Assembly (NCBI GenBank): GCA_003214315.1
Contig: QCLU01000006.1
Span: 1 to 64,000, forward strand
Reading direction: 5' to 3'
Origin: Prochlorococcus sp. AG-418-D13
GTDB taxonomy: Bacteria; Cyanobacteriota; Cyanobacteriia; PCC-6307; Cyanobiaceae
DNA length: 64,000 nucleotides
Position 1 is the first letter of the stretch. Every line of letters starts with the position of its first letter. The notes below the pieces were generated by a model that searched no databases, had not been told where the DNA came from, and saw only the letters and a program-made list of their open reading frames with translations. The position numbers and the translations under genes were made by a program. Of this stretch, positions 55,915 to 64,000 are shown in pieces.

Positions 55915-57030
55915 TTAACCTATATCTTTTTTAATTTGCCTTAATCTCAAAAACTCAGGAATACTTGCTCCTGATTCTTTATTATCGGAATAATTATATA
56001 AGGGTTGATTAGATAATCTGTTTTTTATTCTTTGTTGGTTTAATGGTTGATTTGTTTCAAATCCTGTAGCAATAACAGTAACTTGTATCTCCCCTTCCAT
56101 TGCCTCATCGACCACAGCACCAACAATAATATTTGCTTCTTGATCAACAACATCATAGATAATTTCAGATGCGGAGGTCATATCTTCTAAAGTCATGTCT
56201 TTGCCACCAGTAATATTTATGATGCAACCTTTAGCTCCATCAATTCTAGCTGCTTCTAGTAAAGGACTATTCATTGCTGCCTGGGCTGCCTCTAAAGCTC
56301 TCGATCTTCCTGAACCAATTCCTATACCGAGAAGAGCAGTGCCTGCTTCCGTCATAACTGATCTTACATCAGCGAAATCAACATTAACTAATCCTGGGCA
56401 AGTAATTATGTCACTGATACCTTTGACGCCCATCCTTAAAACGTCATCAGCATTCCTAAATGCTTCTTGAAGGGGAGCTCCTGATATAACGTCTTTTAAT
56501 CGATCATTTGGAATAACTATAAGAGTATCCACGTTTTCAGCCAGTCTTGCAATTCCCTCTTCTGCTTGACGCATTCTTCTTTTCCCTTCAAAAGAAAATG
56601 GTTTGGTTACTATACCTACTGTTAATGCACCACTTTGTTTAGCTACTTCTGCAACTACTGGAGCTGCTCCTGTGCCTGTTCCTCCACCCATTCCTGCGGC
56701 TATAAAAACTAGATCAGATCCCTCTAACGCTTGTTGAAGCTCTTCTTTAGATTCTTCGGCAGCTTTTTGCCCAATACTTGGGTTTCCACCTGCACCTAAA
56801 CCTCTAGTAAGGTTTTGACCAAGTTGAACCCTACGCTCTGCAGAAGACTGTATTAGGGCTTGTGCATCGGTATTTAGGACTCGAAATGAAACACCTTCTA
56901 AATCACTATTTATCATTCTATTTACGGCATTACTTCCACCACCACCTACACCAATAACTTCTATTTTGGCGTTTTGGCTGGGAAGGATTTCTTTCGATTG
57001 ATCAAAGTTTGGATTGTTACCGAAGCTCAT
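55915..57030 (-). CDS. ftsZ: cell-division protein FtsZ
   Basis: A 371-aa tubulin-like GTPase forming the division ring. Phosphate loop [13 protein letters not shown] at 27-39, tubulin signature [12 protein letters not shown] at 113-124, RNADDVLR near 192, and the C-terminal peptide [12 protein letters not shown] that binds partners. ATG start. A palindrome at 57047-57058 lies 17 nt upstream and the intergenic space to ftsQ is 180 bp, so ftsZ probably has its own promoter. Confidence 0.97.
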   Translation of the reverse strand: MSFGNNPNFDQSKEILPSQNAKIEVIGVGGGGSNAVNRMINSDLEGVSFRVLNTDAQALIQSSAERRVQLGQNLTRGLGAGGNPSIGQKAAEESKEELQQALEGSDLVFIAAGMGGGTGTGAAPVVAEVAKQSGALTVGIVTKPFSFEGKRRMRQAEEGIARLAENVDTLIVIPNDRLKDVISGAPLQEAFRNADDVLRMGVKGISDIITCPGLVNVDFADVRSVMTEAGTALLGIGIGSGRSRALEAAQAAMNSPLLEAARIDGAKGCIINITGGKDMTLEDMTSASEIIYDVVDQEANIIVGAVVDEAMEGEIQVTVIATGFETNQPLNQQRIKNRLSNQPLYNYSDNKESGASIPEFLRLRQIKKDIG

Positions 57031-57046
57031 CTCTTAATAGGAATCT

Positions 57047-57058
57047 AATACTAGTATT
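57047..57058. promoter_or_regulatory. 12-bp perfect palindrome before ftsZ
   Basis: AATACTAGTATT, 16 nt upstream of the ftsZ ATG. It may be an operator or just part of a promoter; a regulator cannot be named. Confidence 0.28.
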
Positions 57059-57210
57059 GGATGCATTATGAACTTACTGAGCTCATCTGTAGGAATTTGT
57101 TGAGGAAAATCCTAAAAATATTTATTTATTAAATATTTTGTTTTGAATGCAAAACCCATATCAACACTACTATAATTTAAAAAAAATATTCAAAAACCTT
57201 TTTTAAAATA

Positions 57211-57942
57211 TTAGGGTTTGAACACTTTTATTTTTGGTTTATTTGGATTTGTAAGATCAATATTATCTATTTTTATTGAAAAGCTATTTTTCTTAAATTC
57301 ACTTTTTATATTATTGATTATTAGTAATTGATAGTTGATTAAATTTGGTTTATATCCTAATAATATTGTGCTTAAATCCTTTTCCTCAACAGTTAGAAAA
57401 CCATCTGGTGAAAAGGTTATTTTAACTATCTCAAATTCATAATTCTCTAAACCGATGAAAATTTCAGATAATATTTTTTTAAATCTTTCATTCCATCCAA
57501 AAACTTGTATGGTAAATTTGTTCAATTTTTTTTCATCCACATTTTGTTTATTTATAAAAATTCCATCTTTATCGATGAAGCCTAATATTTTTTCGTTGTT
57601 TAATATTTTCTCACCGTAAGCTATTGGAATCCTTGTATTGATATGAACTTTCAAACCAAAAGGAAATAATTCTCTTTTTACTGAAACATTCTTGAGAGAT
57701 AAATTTTGTTTTAACTCTTTTTCTAACAAATTAGTTTTAACAGAAATTAATCGGGTCGGAAATGTTAAAGATGAATTGTCTACCACATCATCCTGTGAAA
57801 ATAACTCACTACCAGAAATCCTAATATCCTTTATATCAACTTTTTTGAGAGTTTTTATACTTATTAAACTTAATAAAAATAAGAATGAAATTAGAAAAAA
57901 AGCTTCTTTTTTTTGTTGTTTTTTTGGCTTTTCACAAATCAC
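57211..57942 (-). CDS. ftsQ: cell-division protein FtsQ (POTRA)
   Basis: A 243-aa bitopic membrane protein. A basic N-terminus (KPKKQQKKE) is followed by a single helix at about 15-28, and a POTRA domain beginning with VDIKDIRISGSELFSQDDV (about 35-53). FtsQ bridges divisome subcomplexes. Sequence conservation is low; the call rests on topology, POTRA motif and the ddl-ftsQ-ftsZ order. GTG start at 57942, overlapping the previous gene by 11 bp. Confidence 0.87.
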   Translation of the reverse strand: MICEKPKKQQKKEAFFLISFLFLLSLISIKTLKKVDIKDIRISGSELFSQDDVVDNSSLTFPTRLISVKTNLLEKELKQNLSLKNVSVKRELFPFGLKVHINTRIPIAYGEKILNNEKILGFIDKDGIFINKQNVDEKKLNKFTIQVFGWNERFKKILSEIFIGLENYEFEIVKITFSPDGFLTVEEKDLSTILLGYKPNLINYQLLIINNIKSEFKKNSFSIKIDNIDLTNPNKPKIKVFKP

Positions 57943-58342
57943 ATCTAGCTTTTTCCATCAATTGGTCCATCCATTCTCTCGCTTGCTCTGCATCTGAAAA
58001 TGGTACATCCATCTCTTTGCCATCACCTACCAATCTTAACCTACACTTACCTTGAGATTCACTTGTTAGAGGAGCTTCTCCTGAAGTTAGTGCCATTAAT
58101 TCAACTAATTCTAGCTTCTTGATTGTAAAACTATCTTTTTCTTCAAATTTTCCAGCTTCAAATGCGCTCCACTTTAACTCCCCATCTTTTAAGGACGCTG
58201 CACCAGAACTATCTAACTTGCACAGTTCAGAATCACTCGCCCAACTTCTAAAAAGATTTTGCCTTCTTCTTTCTAACCATCCAAGTGCAGTTAATAAAAT
58301 GAAGATTAAAAGTAATGGTAACCAAAGAAGTCCATGCAACAT
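57932..58342 (-). CDS. small membrane-anchored protein between ddl and ftsQ
   Basis: A 136-aa protein with an N-terminal helix (about 4-22, WLPLLLIFILLTALGWL) and a soluble domain with alternating beta/alpha pattern (KLELVELMALTSGEA and RLRLVGDGKEMDVPFSDAEQ). Its C-terminal DAEQAREWMDQL resembles a small recurring helical end. No family recognised. Located in the division cluster and overlapping ftsQ, so a role in wall or division is plausible. Confidence 0.78.
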   Translation of the reverse strand: MLHGLLWLPLLLIFILLTALGWLERRRQNLFRSWASDSELCKLDSSGAASLKDGELKWSAFEAGKFEEKDSFTIKKLELVELMALTSGEAPLTSESQGKCRLRLVGDGKEMDVPFSDAEQAREWMDQLMEKARCDL

Positions 58343-58352
58343 TTGATTTAAA

Positions 58353-59420
58353 TTACAAATCTAAAGATATATCTACCAGTTTAGCCACAAGTTGTTCAAT
58401 TTTTAAACCTGAAGCTTTCCAAAGCATTGGAAACATGCTGCTTTTTGTAAAACCAGGAATTGTATTTATTTCATTTAACAAAATTTTATTTGAAGATTTT
58501 TCTAAAAAGAAATCTACTCTTGCAAAACCGAAAATATTTAATGCTCTACAACTTTTAATAGCAATTTCTTTAATTTCTTTTGTGATTTTAGAATCTATTT
58601 TGGCTGGGATAATTATTTTATTATTTGAGTAATATTTTGAATCATAATCATACCAATCACTTTCGTAAGTTACTTCTCCTATTTCAGAGGTTAGGAGTTT
58701 TGAATTCCCAATTATTCCGCATTCAACCTCCCTTACTTCTAAACCTTCTTCTATTAAGATTCGTGAATCTATTTCCCAAGCTTTTTCTAATGCTTTTAAT
58801 ATTTCGCATTCATTTATGACTTTGGAGATGCCAAGAGATGATCCAGAGTTCGATGGTTTAACAAAAACAGGAAAATTTAATTTTTTTAAAATTTCATTAA
58901 TTAACTTATTTTTCACTTCTTTATTGTTGAGATCTTCATTTTGAAAAACTAGATAATTAACTTGTGGAAGTTTAAGATTTGAGAAAATTGTTTTCATCAA
59001 TATTTTATCCATTCCAAGTGCAGATCCTACAATTCCACATCCGACTAAAGGTTTCTTTGTAAATCTTAGTAAGCCATGAATAGATCCGTCTTCACCATTA
59101 AATCCATGTAAAAGAGGAAACCAAACATCAATATTTTGAAATTCAATTCCGTCTAGGAAGTTAATTTTCTCTTTAATAAAAAGCTTTTGTTTTTTTGTTT
59201 TATTGTTTTCAATTTTACCAATTAGGATTTTTTCTGAACTATCACTATCAAGCCAATCTCCATATTTGTTTATGTAAAAGGCTTTAACTGTAAAGCGTTC
59301 ATTGTTTATTTCTGAATTAAATGCTTGATAAACTGTTTTCGCAGAGGATATCGATACTTCATGTTCATTGGAATTCCCGCCAAATATTAACCCAATACAT
59401 TTTTTCTTACCCCCGATCAT
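58353..59420 (-). CDS. ddl: D-alanine--D-alanine ligase
   Basis: A 355-aa ATP-grasp ligase of peptidoglycan precursor synthesis. Marks are LIFGGNSNEHEVSISSAK near 11-28, PLLHGFNGEDGSIHGLL near 103-119, VKPSNSGSSLGISKV near 189-203, VEECGIIG-like REVECGIIG near 231 and RVDFFLE with NEINTIPGFT near 317-326. Length is usual. ATG start. First gene of ddl-(136 aa)-ftsQ-ftsZ on minus, 11 bp downstream of miaB. Confidence 0.95.
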   Translation of the reverse strand: MIGGKKKCIGLIFGGNSNEHEVSISSAKTVYQAFNSEINNERFTVKAFYINKYGDWLDSDSSEKILIGKIENNKTKKQKLFIKEKINFLDGIEFQNIDVWFPLLHGFNGEDGSIHGLLRFTKKPLVGCGIVGSALGMDKILMKTIFSNLKLPQVNYLVFQNEDLNNKEVKNKLINEILKKLNFPVFVKPSNSGSSLGISKVINECEILKALEKAWEIDSRILIEEGLEVREVECGIIGNSKLLTSEIGEVTYESDWYDYDSKYYSNNKIIIPAKIDSKITKEIKEIAIKSCRALNIFGFARVDFFLEKSSNKILLNEINTIPGFTKSSMFPMLWKASGLKIEQLVAKLVDISLDL

Positions 59421-59431
59421 TTAGAAAAAAA

Positions 59432-60826
59432 TCATAAATAAAGTTCGCCTGTTAAAGAAAAAGGTCTTGCTTCATTTATTCTGACATCTATCTCATCTCC
59501 TAATGAAAAATTAAAGTTAGTGTTTTTGGGAATCTCTACGAAAGTTAATCTATTTGTTCTAGTTCTACCCATAATTTGCGAGGAATTTTTTGGATTAAAA
59601 CCCTCTATTAAAACTCTTTCTATGTTATAAATGTATCTTTGATTTCTGCTCCTAGCCGTTTTCTCGACCAAATCATTAATTTCCTGCAATCTATCTTTTT
59701 TCACCTCTTCCGAAAGTTGATTAGACCAAACTGCTGCAGGCGTATTTGGTCTTGGAGAGTATGCTGCTGTATTAACTTGATCAAAGCCAATTTCTGATAT
59801 TAGATTTAATGTATCTTGAAATTGTTGTCTGGTTTCTCCTGGGAACGCAACAATTGCGTCAGCTGTGATTGATGCATCTGGCATTAATGATCTTATATTC
59901 TCGATAATATTTTTATACTTTTTGATAGTATATCCTCTGGACATTTGCTTTAAAATTTCATCATTTCCACTTTGGAAGGGAATATGGAAATGTTCACAGA
60001 CTTTATCAAGTTCATAACAAGCTTGAATCAACCTTTTTGAAAAATATCTTGGATGACTAGTAGCAAATCTTATTCTGCGAATTCCTTTAACATCATGAAT
60101 ATAATATAGAAGATCAGTTAGAGTATTCTCTTTTCTTCCCTCCTTTGTAGTTCCTGGAAGATCTCTACCATAAGCATCAATATTCTGACCTAAAAGAGTA
60201 ATTTCTTTAAAATTATCATCAGCTAATTTTTGGATCTCACTTTTTATCGCATTTGGATATCTTGATTGCTCTTTTCCTCTTACAGAGGGGACTACGCAAT
60301 ATGAACATCTTTCGTTACATCCATAGATGATATTAACCCAGCCACAAATAGAGCTTTCTCTTCTGGCACTAGTTATGTCTTCAGAAATGAATGTTTCTTC
60401 TGTTGCAGCAACTTGATTACCTGATTCAACTTTCTCCAGAAGATTTTCAAGGTTATTTACATGTTGAGGGCCCATTACTAGGTCAAGTTCTGGGACTCTT
60501 CTTAATAAGGACTCTCCCTCTTGCTGAGCAAGGCAACCTGCGACAACAAGTTTCAGGCTAGGTGTTTTGTGCTTTCTTTTTGCTTGTCTTCCAAGAAAGC
60601 TATAAACTTTTTGCTCCGCATTATCTCTGATTGTGCATGTATTGTATAAAACCAAATCAGCATTTAATTCATTATCTGCTCTGGTGTATCCCATTTTCTC
60701 TAATGTTCCAGCCATTCTCTCAGAATCAGCCTTGTTCATTTGGCATCCAAATGTTGTTATCCAATAACTGCCAGAATTTGAATTCTTTTTGAATTGTTTT
60801 TTTTCTGGTTTTGTTTTTGTTAGCAC
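59432..60826 (-). CDS. miaB: tRNA-2-methylthio-N6-isopentenyladenosine synthase
   Basis: A 464-aa radical SAM methylthiotransferase acting at tRNA position A37. The UPF0004 domain has [14 protein letters not shown] near 25-38, [13 protein letters not shown] near 62-74 and AGCLAQQEG near 95-103; the radical SAM Cys cluster is CNERCSYC near 169-176. A C-terminal TRAM domain follows. ATG start. Confidence 0.96.
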   Translation of the reverse strand: MLTKTKPEKKQFKKNSNSGSYWITTFGCQMNKADSERMAGTLEKMGYTRADNELNADLVLYNTCTIRDNAEQKVYSFLGRQAKRKHKTPSLKLVVAGCLAQQEGESLLRRVPELDLVMGPQHVNNLENLLEKVESGNQVAATEETFISEDITSARRESSICGWVNIIYGCNERCSYCVVPSVRGKEQSRYPNAIKSEIQKLADDNFKEITLLGQNIDAYGRDLPGTTKEGRKENTLTDLLYYIHDVKGIRRIRFATSHPRYFSKRLIQACYELDKVCEHFHIPFQSGNDEILKQMSRGYTIKKYKNIIENIRSLMPDASITADAIVAFPGETRQQFQDTLNLISEIGFDQVNTAAYSPRPNTPAAVWSNQLSEEVKKDRLQEINDLVEKTARSRNQRYIYNIERVLIEGFNPKNSSQIMGRTRTNRLTFVEIPKNTNFNFSLGDEIDVRINEARPFSLTGELYL

Positions 60827-60898
60827 TTTGCTAGGAATTTTTTATGATTCTTATTTTCAAAATTACAAGTTTAATAATTTTGAGGAAAATTTTTTGAG

Positions 60899-60972
60899 GG
60901 CGAGCGAGGGGATTCGAACCCCCGAATAGCGGCGCCACAAGCCGCTGCCTTAACCACTTGGCGACGCCCGCC
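60899..60972 (-). tRNA. tRNA-His (GTG)
   Basis: A 74-nt cloverleaf with the His-specific extra G-1 encoded and paired to C73. Acceptor GCGGGCG with CGCTCGC (one G-U), D-arm GCC/GGC, anticodon stem GCGGC/GCCGC, loop TTGTGGC with anticodon GTG, T-arm GGGGG-TTCGAAT-CCCCT (last pair G-U). CCA not encoded. Confidence 0.96.
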
Positions 60973-61103
60973 GCACAACTATAAATCTAACAACTCAAGG
61001 GTAACTTTACATAGTTATTTTATCTTTTAGCGAAATTTGAATTATTTTCTAATTCAGTAATGTTTTCTAATGTTTTAAAATAAAAGAAAATTTAAAAAAA
61101 AAT

Positions 61104-62339
61104 TTGAGTAGTTCTGGCACAGCTGAGGTTCTTATTCCCAGAAGCCTTTGTTTAATAGAAGATTTTGATAACCTCATTATTGATGTAGAGGATTTATGTT
61201 CAGTTTCCATATGTTGGGAGGATGGATTTGTTTCTGAGTTAAAGCCTTTAAAAAATAAAGTTACAAAACCAAAAAATATTTTATTCCCAAGATTTGTTGA
61301 AACGCATTCGCATTTTGATAAATCATTTATTTGGGAAGACTTTCCTAATCTGGAATCAAACTATGGAGGAGCATTATCAGTAAATCTTGAAGAACATAAA
61401 ACTAGAACTACAGATAAGGTTCTTGAAAGAGTTGAGAAATCATTAAAACTTGCCATACAGAATGGATACCGAGCTATTAGAAGTCATATTGATACATACA
61501 AAAGTCAATCTATTGATATTTGGATTGAACTTTTTAAATTACAAAAAAAATTTTCATCTGCTTTGACTTTACAATTCGTTGCTTTAGCTCCATTGGAATT
61601 CTGGGATACAGCTAATGGAGAAGAGTTGGCAAAAATATTTTCCTCTAATGGAGGTATTTTAGGAGGTGTTATTGTACCCCCTTTCAATAAAAAAAATACA
61701 AGCAAGTATCTCGCAAAGATGCTTCTTCTTGCGAGTAAATATAAATTAGAAATTGATTTGCATATAGATGAGTCAATTATTGAGCCCGGAGCAGGAATAA
61801 AAGTTTTGTTAGAAACAATCGAAAATTTAAAAATTAATAGTATTCCGATCACTTGTAGTCATTTGAGTAGTCTTATTTCTCTAAGTCATAAAGAGATTTT
61901 AAATTTAGGAGAAAAAATGGCTGAGAAAAACATTAAGGTTATTGCTTTACCTCTAACAAATTTTTGGCTGCTCAATCGAAGTAATCAAACTACATCATTA
62001 AAAAGACCAGTTGCGCCAATAAAACAATTACAAAAATCACATGTGGATGTATCTCTGGGGAGTGATAATGTTCAAGATCCTTGGTATCCATTTGGTAATT
62101 TTGACCCTTTTTATATGTTGTCTTGCTCTATACCTATGCTGCAACTAAATCCTTGGGAGAGAATGACTCTATCTTCTATTTTTTTAGCTCCAAGCAGATT
62201 ATTAAATTTAAAATGGGATGGTTTAATTAAAAAGGGTTGCCCTGCTGACTTTATCATTCTAGATGCACAAAGATGGGCAGATGTTTTTTCGACTACTTTA
62301 AAGAGAAAAGTATATATAAAAGGCGATTTATATTGCTAA
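61104..62339 (+). CDS. cytosine deaminase-like amidohydrolase
   Basis: A 411-aa amidohydrolase of the cytosine-deaminase-like group. Metal ligands His68 and His70 in ETHSHFDKSF, a DLHIDES segment near 229-235 carrying a third His and the catalytic Glu, CSHLSSL with a His near 260, and the Asp of SLGSDNVQDPWYPFG near 324. A substrate (cytosine, isoguanine, other cyclic amides) cannot be read. TTG start at 61104. The FAD oxidase gene follows 37 bp downstream on the same strand. Confidence 0.9.
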   Translation: MSSSGTAEVLIPRSLCLIEDFDNLIIDVEDLCSVSICWEDGFVSELKPLKNKVTKPKNILFPRFVETHSHFDKSFIWEDFPNLESNYGGALSVNLEEHKTRTTDKVLERVEKSLKLAIQNGYRAIRSHIDTYKSQSIDIWIELFKLQKKFSSALTLQFVALAPLEFWDTANGEELAKIFSSNGGILGGVIVPPFNKKNTSKYLAKMLLLASKYKLEIDLHIDESIIEPGAGIKVLLETIENLKINSIPITCSHLSSLISLSHKEILNLGEKMAEKNIKVIALPLTNFWLLNRSNQTTSLKRPVAPIKQLQKSHVDVSLGSDNVQDPWYPFGNFDPFYMLSCSIPMLQLNPWERMTLSSIFLAPSRLLNLKWDGLIKKGCPADFIILDAQRWADVFSTTLKRKVYIKGDLYC

Positions 62340-62376
62340 TCGACTAATTTATATATAAACACAAGAAATTTTATTA

Positions 62377-63732
62377 ATGACAATAAATAGTCTTAAATTT
62401 TTAGACAAATTTAGGGAAGTCAAAAACTTAGAGATTATTGAAAGCCAATCCGACGTAAAGAGACTTTCAAAAGATTTTTATAACTACTCTCCAGTCCTTA
62501 CTCAAAGATTAGACGAATGTATTGCTGATTTGGTGGTAAGACCAAGTAATCATAACGCGGTGAAGAAAGTAGCAAAAATTTGTTGGGAATTTTCTATCCC
62601 TCTTACTTTACGGGGTTCAGGTACAGGCAATTATGGACAAGCTGTTCCATTGTTTAAAGGAGTTGTAATGCAGATGAATCACTTCAATAAGTTAGAAGAA
62701 TTTGATCCAGATACAGGTTTTGTAAAAGTACAGTCTGGATGTGTTATGGGAGATTTGAATAAACAATTAGAAGAATATGGAAGGGAATTAAGGTTGCTTC
62801 CTAGTACTTGGAAAACCGCTACAATTGGAGGCTTTATTGCAGGTGGGTCAGGTGGTATTGGGTCCATTAGGTGGGGATTTTTAAGGGATCCAGGAAATCT
62901 TATTGGTTTAGAGGCAGTGACTATGAATGAAAAACCTGATTTATTAAAATTTGATGCTGAAGAATCCGAACCTCTTAATCATGCTTATGGGACTAATGGA
63001 ATAATTACTTCTATATTACTTGCAACTGATATCAAACGTAAGTGGTATTCAATGGTTATCGACTGTATTGAATTTGAAAAAACAATAGAAATATTAAAAA
63101 CTCTTACAAGCGCCGCAATTGATCTGAAACTAGCTGCAATTCTTGAAGAAGAAATTGTAGATCAAATGCCAAAATGGTTTAAAAGTAATTCTAGAAGTCA
63201 CAAGATATTAATTCAATCTACTCTTGGAGGAACAAAAACGATCGAGTTGATTTGTAAAAAATTCAAAGTTGAATTAACCCTCCTTGGGGAAGAAGAAAAA
63301 CTCGTTAATGGAATTTCTGAAGTCGTATGGAACCATACAACCCTTCATATGAGGTCTAGGGATAAAAATTGGACGTATTTACAGATGCTTTTGCCACTTG
63401 ATAATGAACTAGAGTTAATTAATTTTTTGAGAAAAAAATGGGGTAAAAAAGTTCTTTGGCATTTAGAGGCAGTTTCTCAACAAGGATCACCGAGATTAGC
63501 GGCTTTGCCTGTATTAAAATGGAATGGGATAGATGAATTAAATGAAATAATGGAAGATTGTAAGAAACTTGGTGCGTTTATTTTTAATCCCCATGTTTTA
63601 ACTGTCGAAGGCGGAGGACTAGGAGTCGTTGACGCAGATCAAGTAAAAGCGAAATTAAAATTTGATCCTAAAGGGCTATTAAATCCAGGAAAATTGGAAG
63701 GTTGGGAAGTAAAGGAACAATTTAATATTTAA
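62377..63732 (+). CDS. FAD-linked oxidase (GlcD-like)
   Basis: A 451-aa flavoprotein of the FAD_binding_4 family. VVRPSNHNAVKKVAK near residue 52, SIPLTLRGSGTGNYGQAVP near 74-92, VQSGCVMGDLNKQL near 119-132 and GGFIAGGSGGIGSIRWG near 151-167 build the PP-loop FAD fold. The C-terminal cap differs from true GlcD, so glycolate oxidase is only a loose guess. ATG start. It may be co-transcribed with the amidohydrolase and overlaps folC convergently by 4 bp. Confidence 0.88.
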   Translation: MTINSLKFLDKFREVKNLEIIESQSDVKRLSKDFYNYSPVLTQRLDECIADLVVRPSNHNAVKKVAKICWEFSIPLTLRGSGTGNYGQAVPLFKGVVMQMNHFNKLEEFDPDTGFVKVQSGCVMGDLNKQLEEYGRELRLLPSTWKTATIGGFIAGGSGGIGSIRWGFLRDPGNLIGLEAVTMNEKPDLLKFDAEESEPLNHAYGTNGIITSILLATDIKRKWYSMVIDCIEFEKTIEILKTLTSAAIDLKLAAILEEEIVDQMPKWFKSNSRSHKILIQSTLGGTKTIELICKKFKVELTLLGEEEKLVNGISEVVWNHTTLHMRSRDKNWTYLQMLLPLDNELELINFLRKKWGKKVLWHLEAVSQQGSPRLAALPVLKWNGIDELNEIMEDCKKLGAFIFNPHVLTVEGGGLGVVDADQVKAKLKFDPKGLLNPGKLEGWEVKEQFNI

Positions 63733-64000
63733 CATTTCTGTTTATTTGCAAATTTAATAAATTCAGCAACTAAAAAAATAGAACCTGTCAGAACAGGATG
63801 ATTAGGTGGCCATTTTTCTAAGGAAAATAAATATTCAATGGCAAGTTCAAATGTTTTAAATTCAATTGTTTTTTGAAAGTCAATTTCTTTAATCTTAGAG
63901 AGATCGTTTAATTCCCAACTTTTTTGGTTTGGAACTGGCACAAGTAATAAGTGATCATTTTTCTTTAGAAGTGTTTTTAATATTGCGTAAATGTCTTTTT
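63729..64000 (-). CDS. folC: folylpolyglutamate synthase, C-terminal part only
   Basis: Minus-strand frame open to the right edge, so the N-terminal part and active site lie outside the window. About 90 residues are seen: DHLLLVPVPNQKSW, a helix with AIEYLFSLEK and the typical end PVLTGSIFLVAEF. These are C-terminal features of the FolC Mur-ligase-like domain. FolC adds glutamates to folates. Confidence 0.78.
   Translation of the reverse strand, partial: KDIYAILKTLLKKNDHLLLVPVPNQKSWELNDLSKIKEIDFQKTIEFKTFELAIEYLFSLEKWPPNHPVLTGSIFLVAEFIKFANKQKC

Noticed and set aside
1..64000. Genomic island, prophage, IS or CRISPR
   Set aside because: The three tRNAs are not flanked by integrase, direct repeats or phage-like genes, and no spaced repeat array was seen.

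Overview
The window reads as a stretch of core chromosome from a high-light-adapted Prochlorococcus (genus call firm; clade inferred; strain not determinable). The DNA is very AT-rich and densely packed. Marker genes include kaiB-kaiC with no kaiA, a high-light-inducible protein, ferredoxin, the Hik33/NblS kinase, a photosystem II S4-domain protein, the ClpR/ClpP3 pair, and cyanobacteria-restricted DUF1825, DUF3086 and DUF3119 proteins. No phage, transposon, CRISPR array or rRNA operon is visible.

Layout. 1-5.7 kb: the 3' part of an EamA transporter, tiny membrane proteins, an HI0933 flavoprotein, a GAF protein with a Cys4 tail, DUF2214, DUF1643 and pirin. 5.8-13 kb: murD, an SDR, then a more accessory-looking stretch with an orphan DNA-ligase adenylation-like domain, a photolyase-like protein whose domains appear to be in swapped order, DoxX, an FMN-binding protein, an ICMT-like membrane protein and tRNA-Val. 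13-25.3 kb: PSII S4 protein, serA, prmA, petF, a pentapeptide lumen protein, rnz, a SpoIID protein, truB, a methyltransferase, rpmA-rplU, kaiB-kaiC.

25.3-37.8 kb: purD-nblS on the minus strand, then the plus-strand run purC-bamA-lpxC-fabZ-lpxA-lpxB-msrA (outer-membrane assembly and lipid A), then pepA and a GIY-YIG protein. 37.9-46.6 kb: DUF1825-tyrS-pyrF on plus; plsY, DUF3086, DUF3119, an MlaE-type permease, a GPH sugar transporter and glgX on minus; tRNA-Gly. 46.6-49.1 kb: hup and a cluster of very small proteins of unknown function ending in hli. 49.1-64 kb: cobD, ilvC, clpP3, clpR and a PIN/TRAM protein on minus; hemW; panB; SRP RNA (ffs); the envelope block ftsZ, ftsQ, a small membrane-anchored protein and ddl; miaB; tRNA-His; an amidohydrolase followed by an FAD-linked oxidase; and the 3' end of folC at the right edge.

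Functional themes: envelope building (murD, ddl, ftsQ, ftsZ, bamA, lpxABC, fabZ, plsY, SpoIID), light and time response (kaiBC, nblS, hli, photolyase-like), nucleotide and amino-acid synthesis (purC, purD, pyrF, serA, ilvC, panB) and translation. Many starts are TTG or GTG, so several N-termini rest on judgement. The most unusual items are the photolyase-like protein, the orphan ligase domain, the petF terminator that overlaps the next gene's ribosome binding site, and a minus-strand terminator embedded in a convergent coding sequence.
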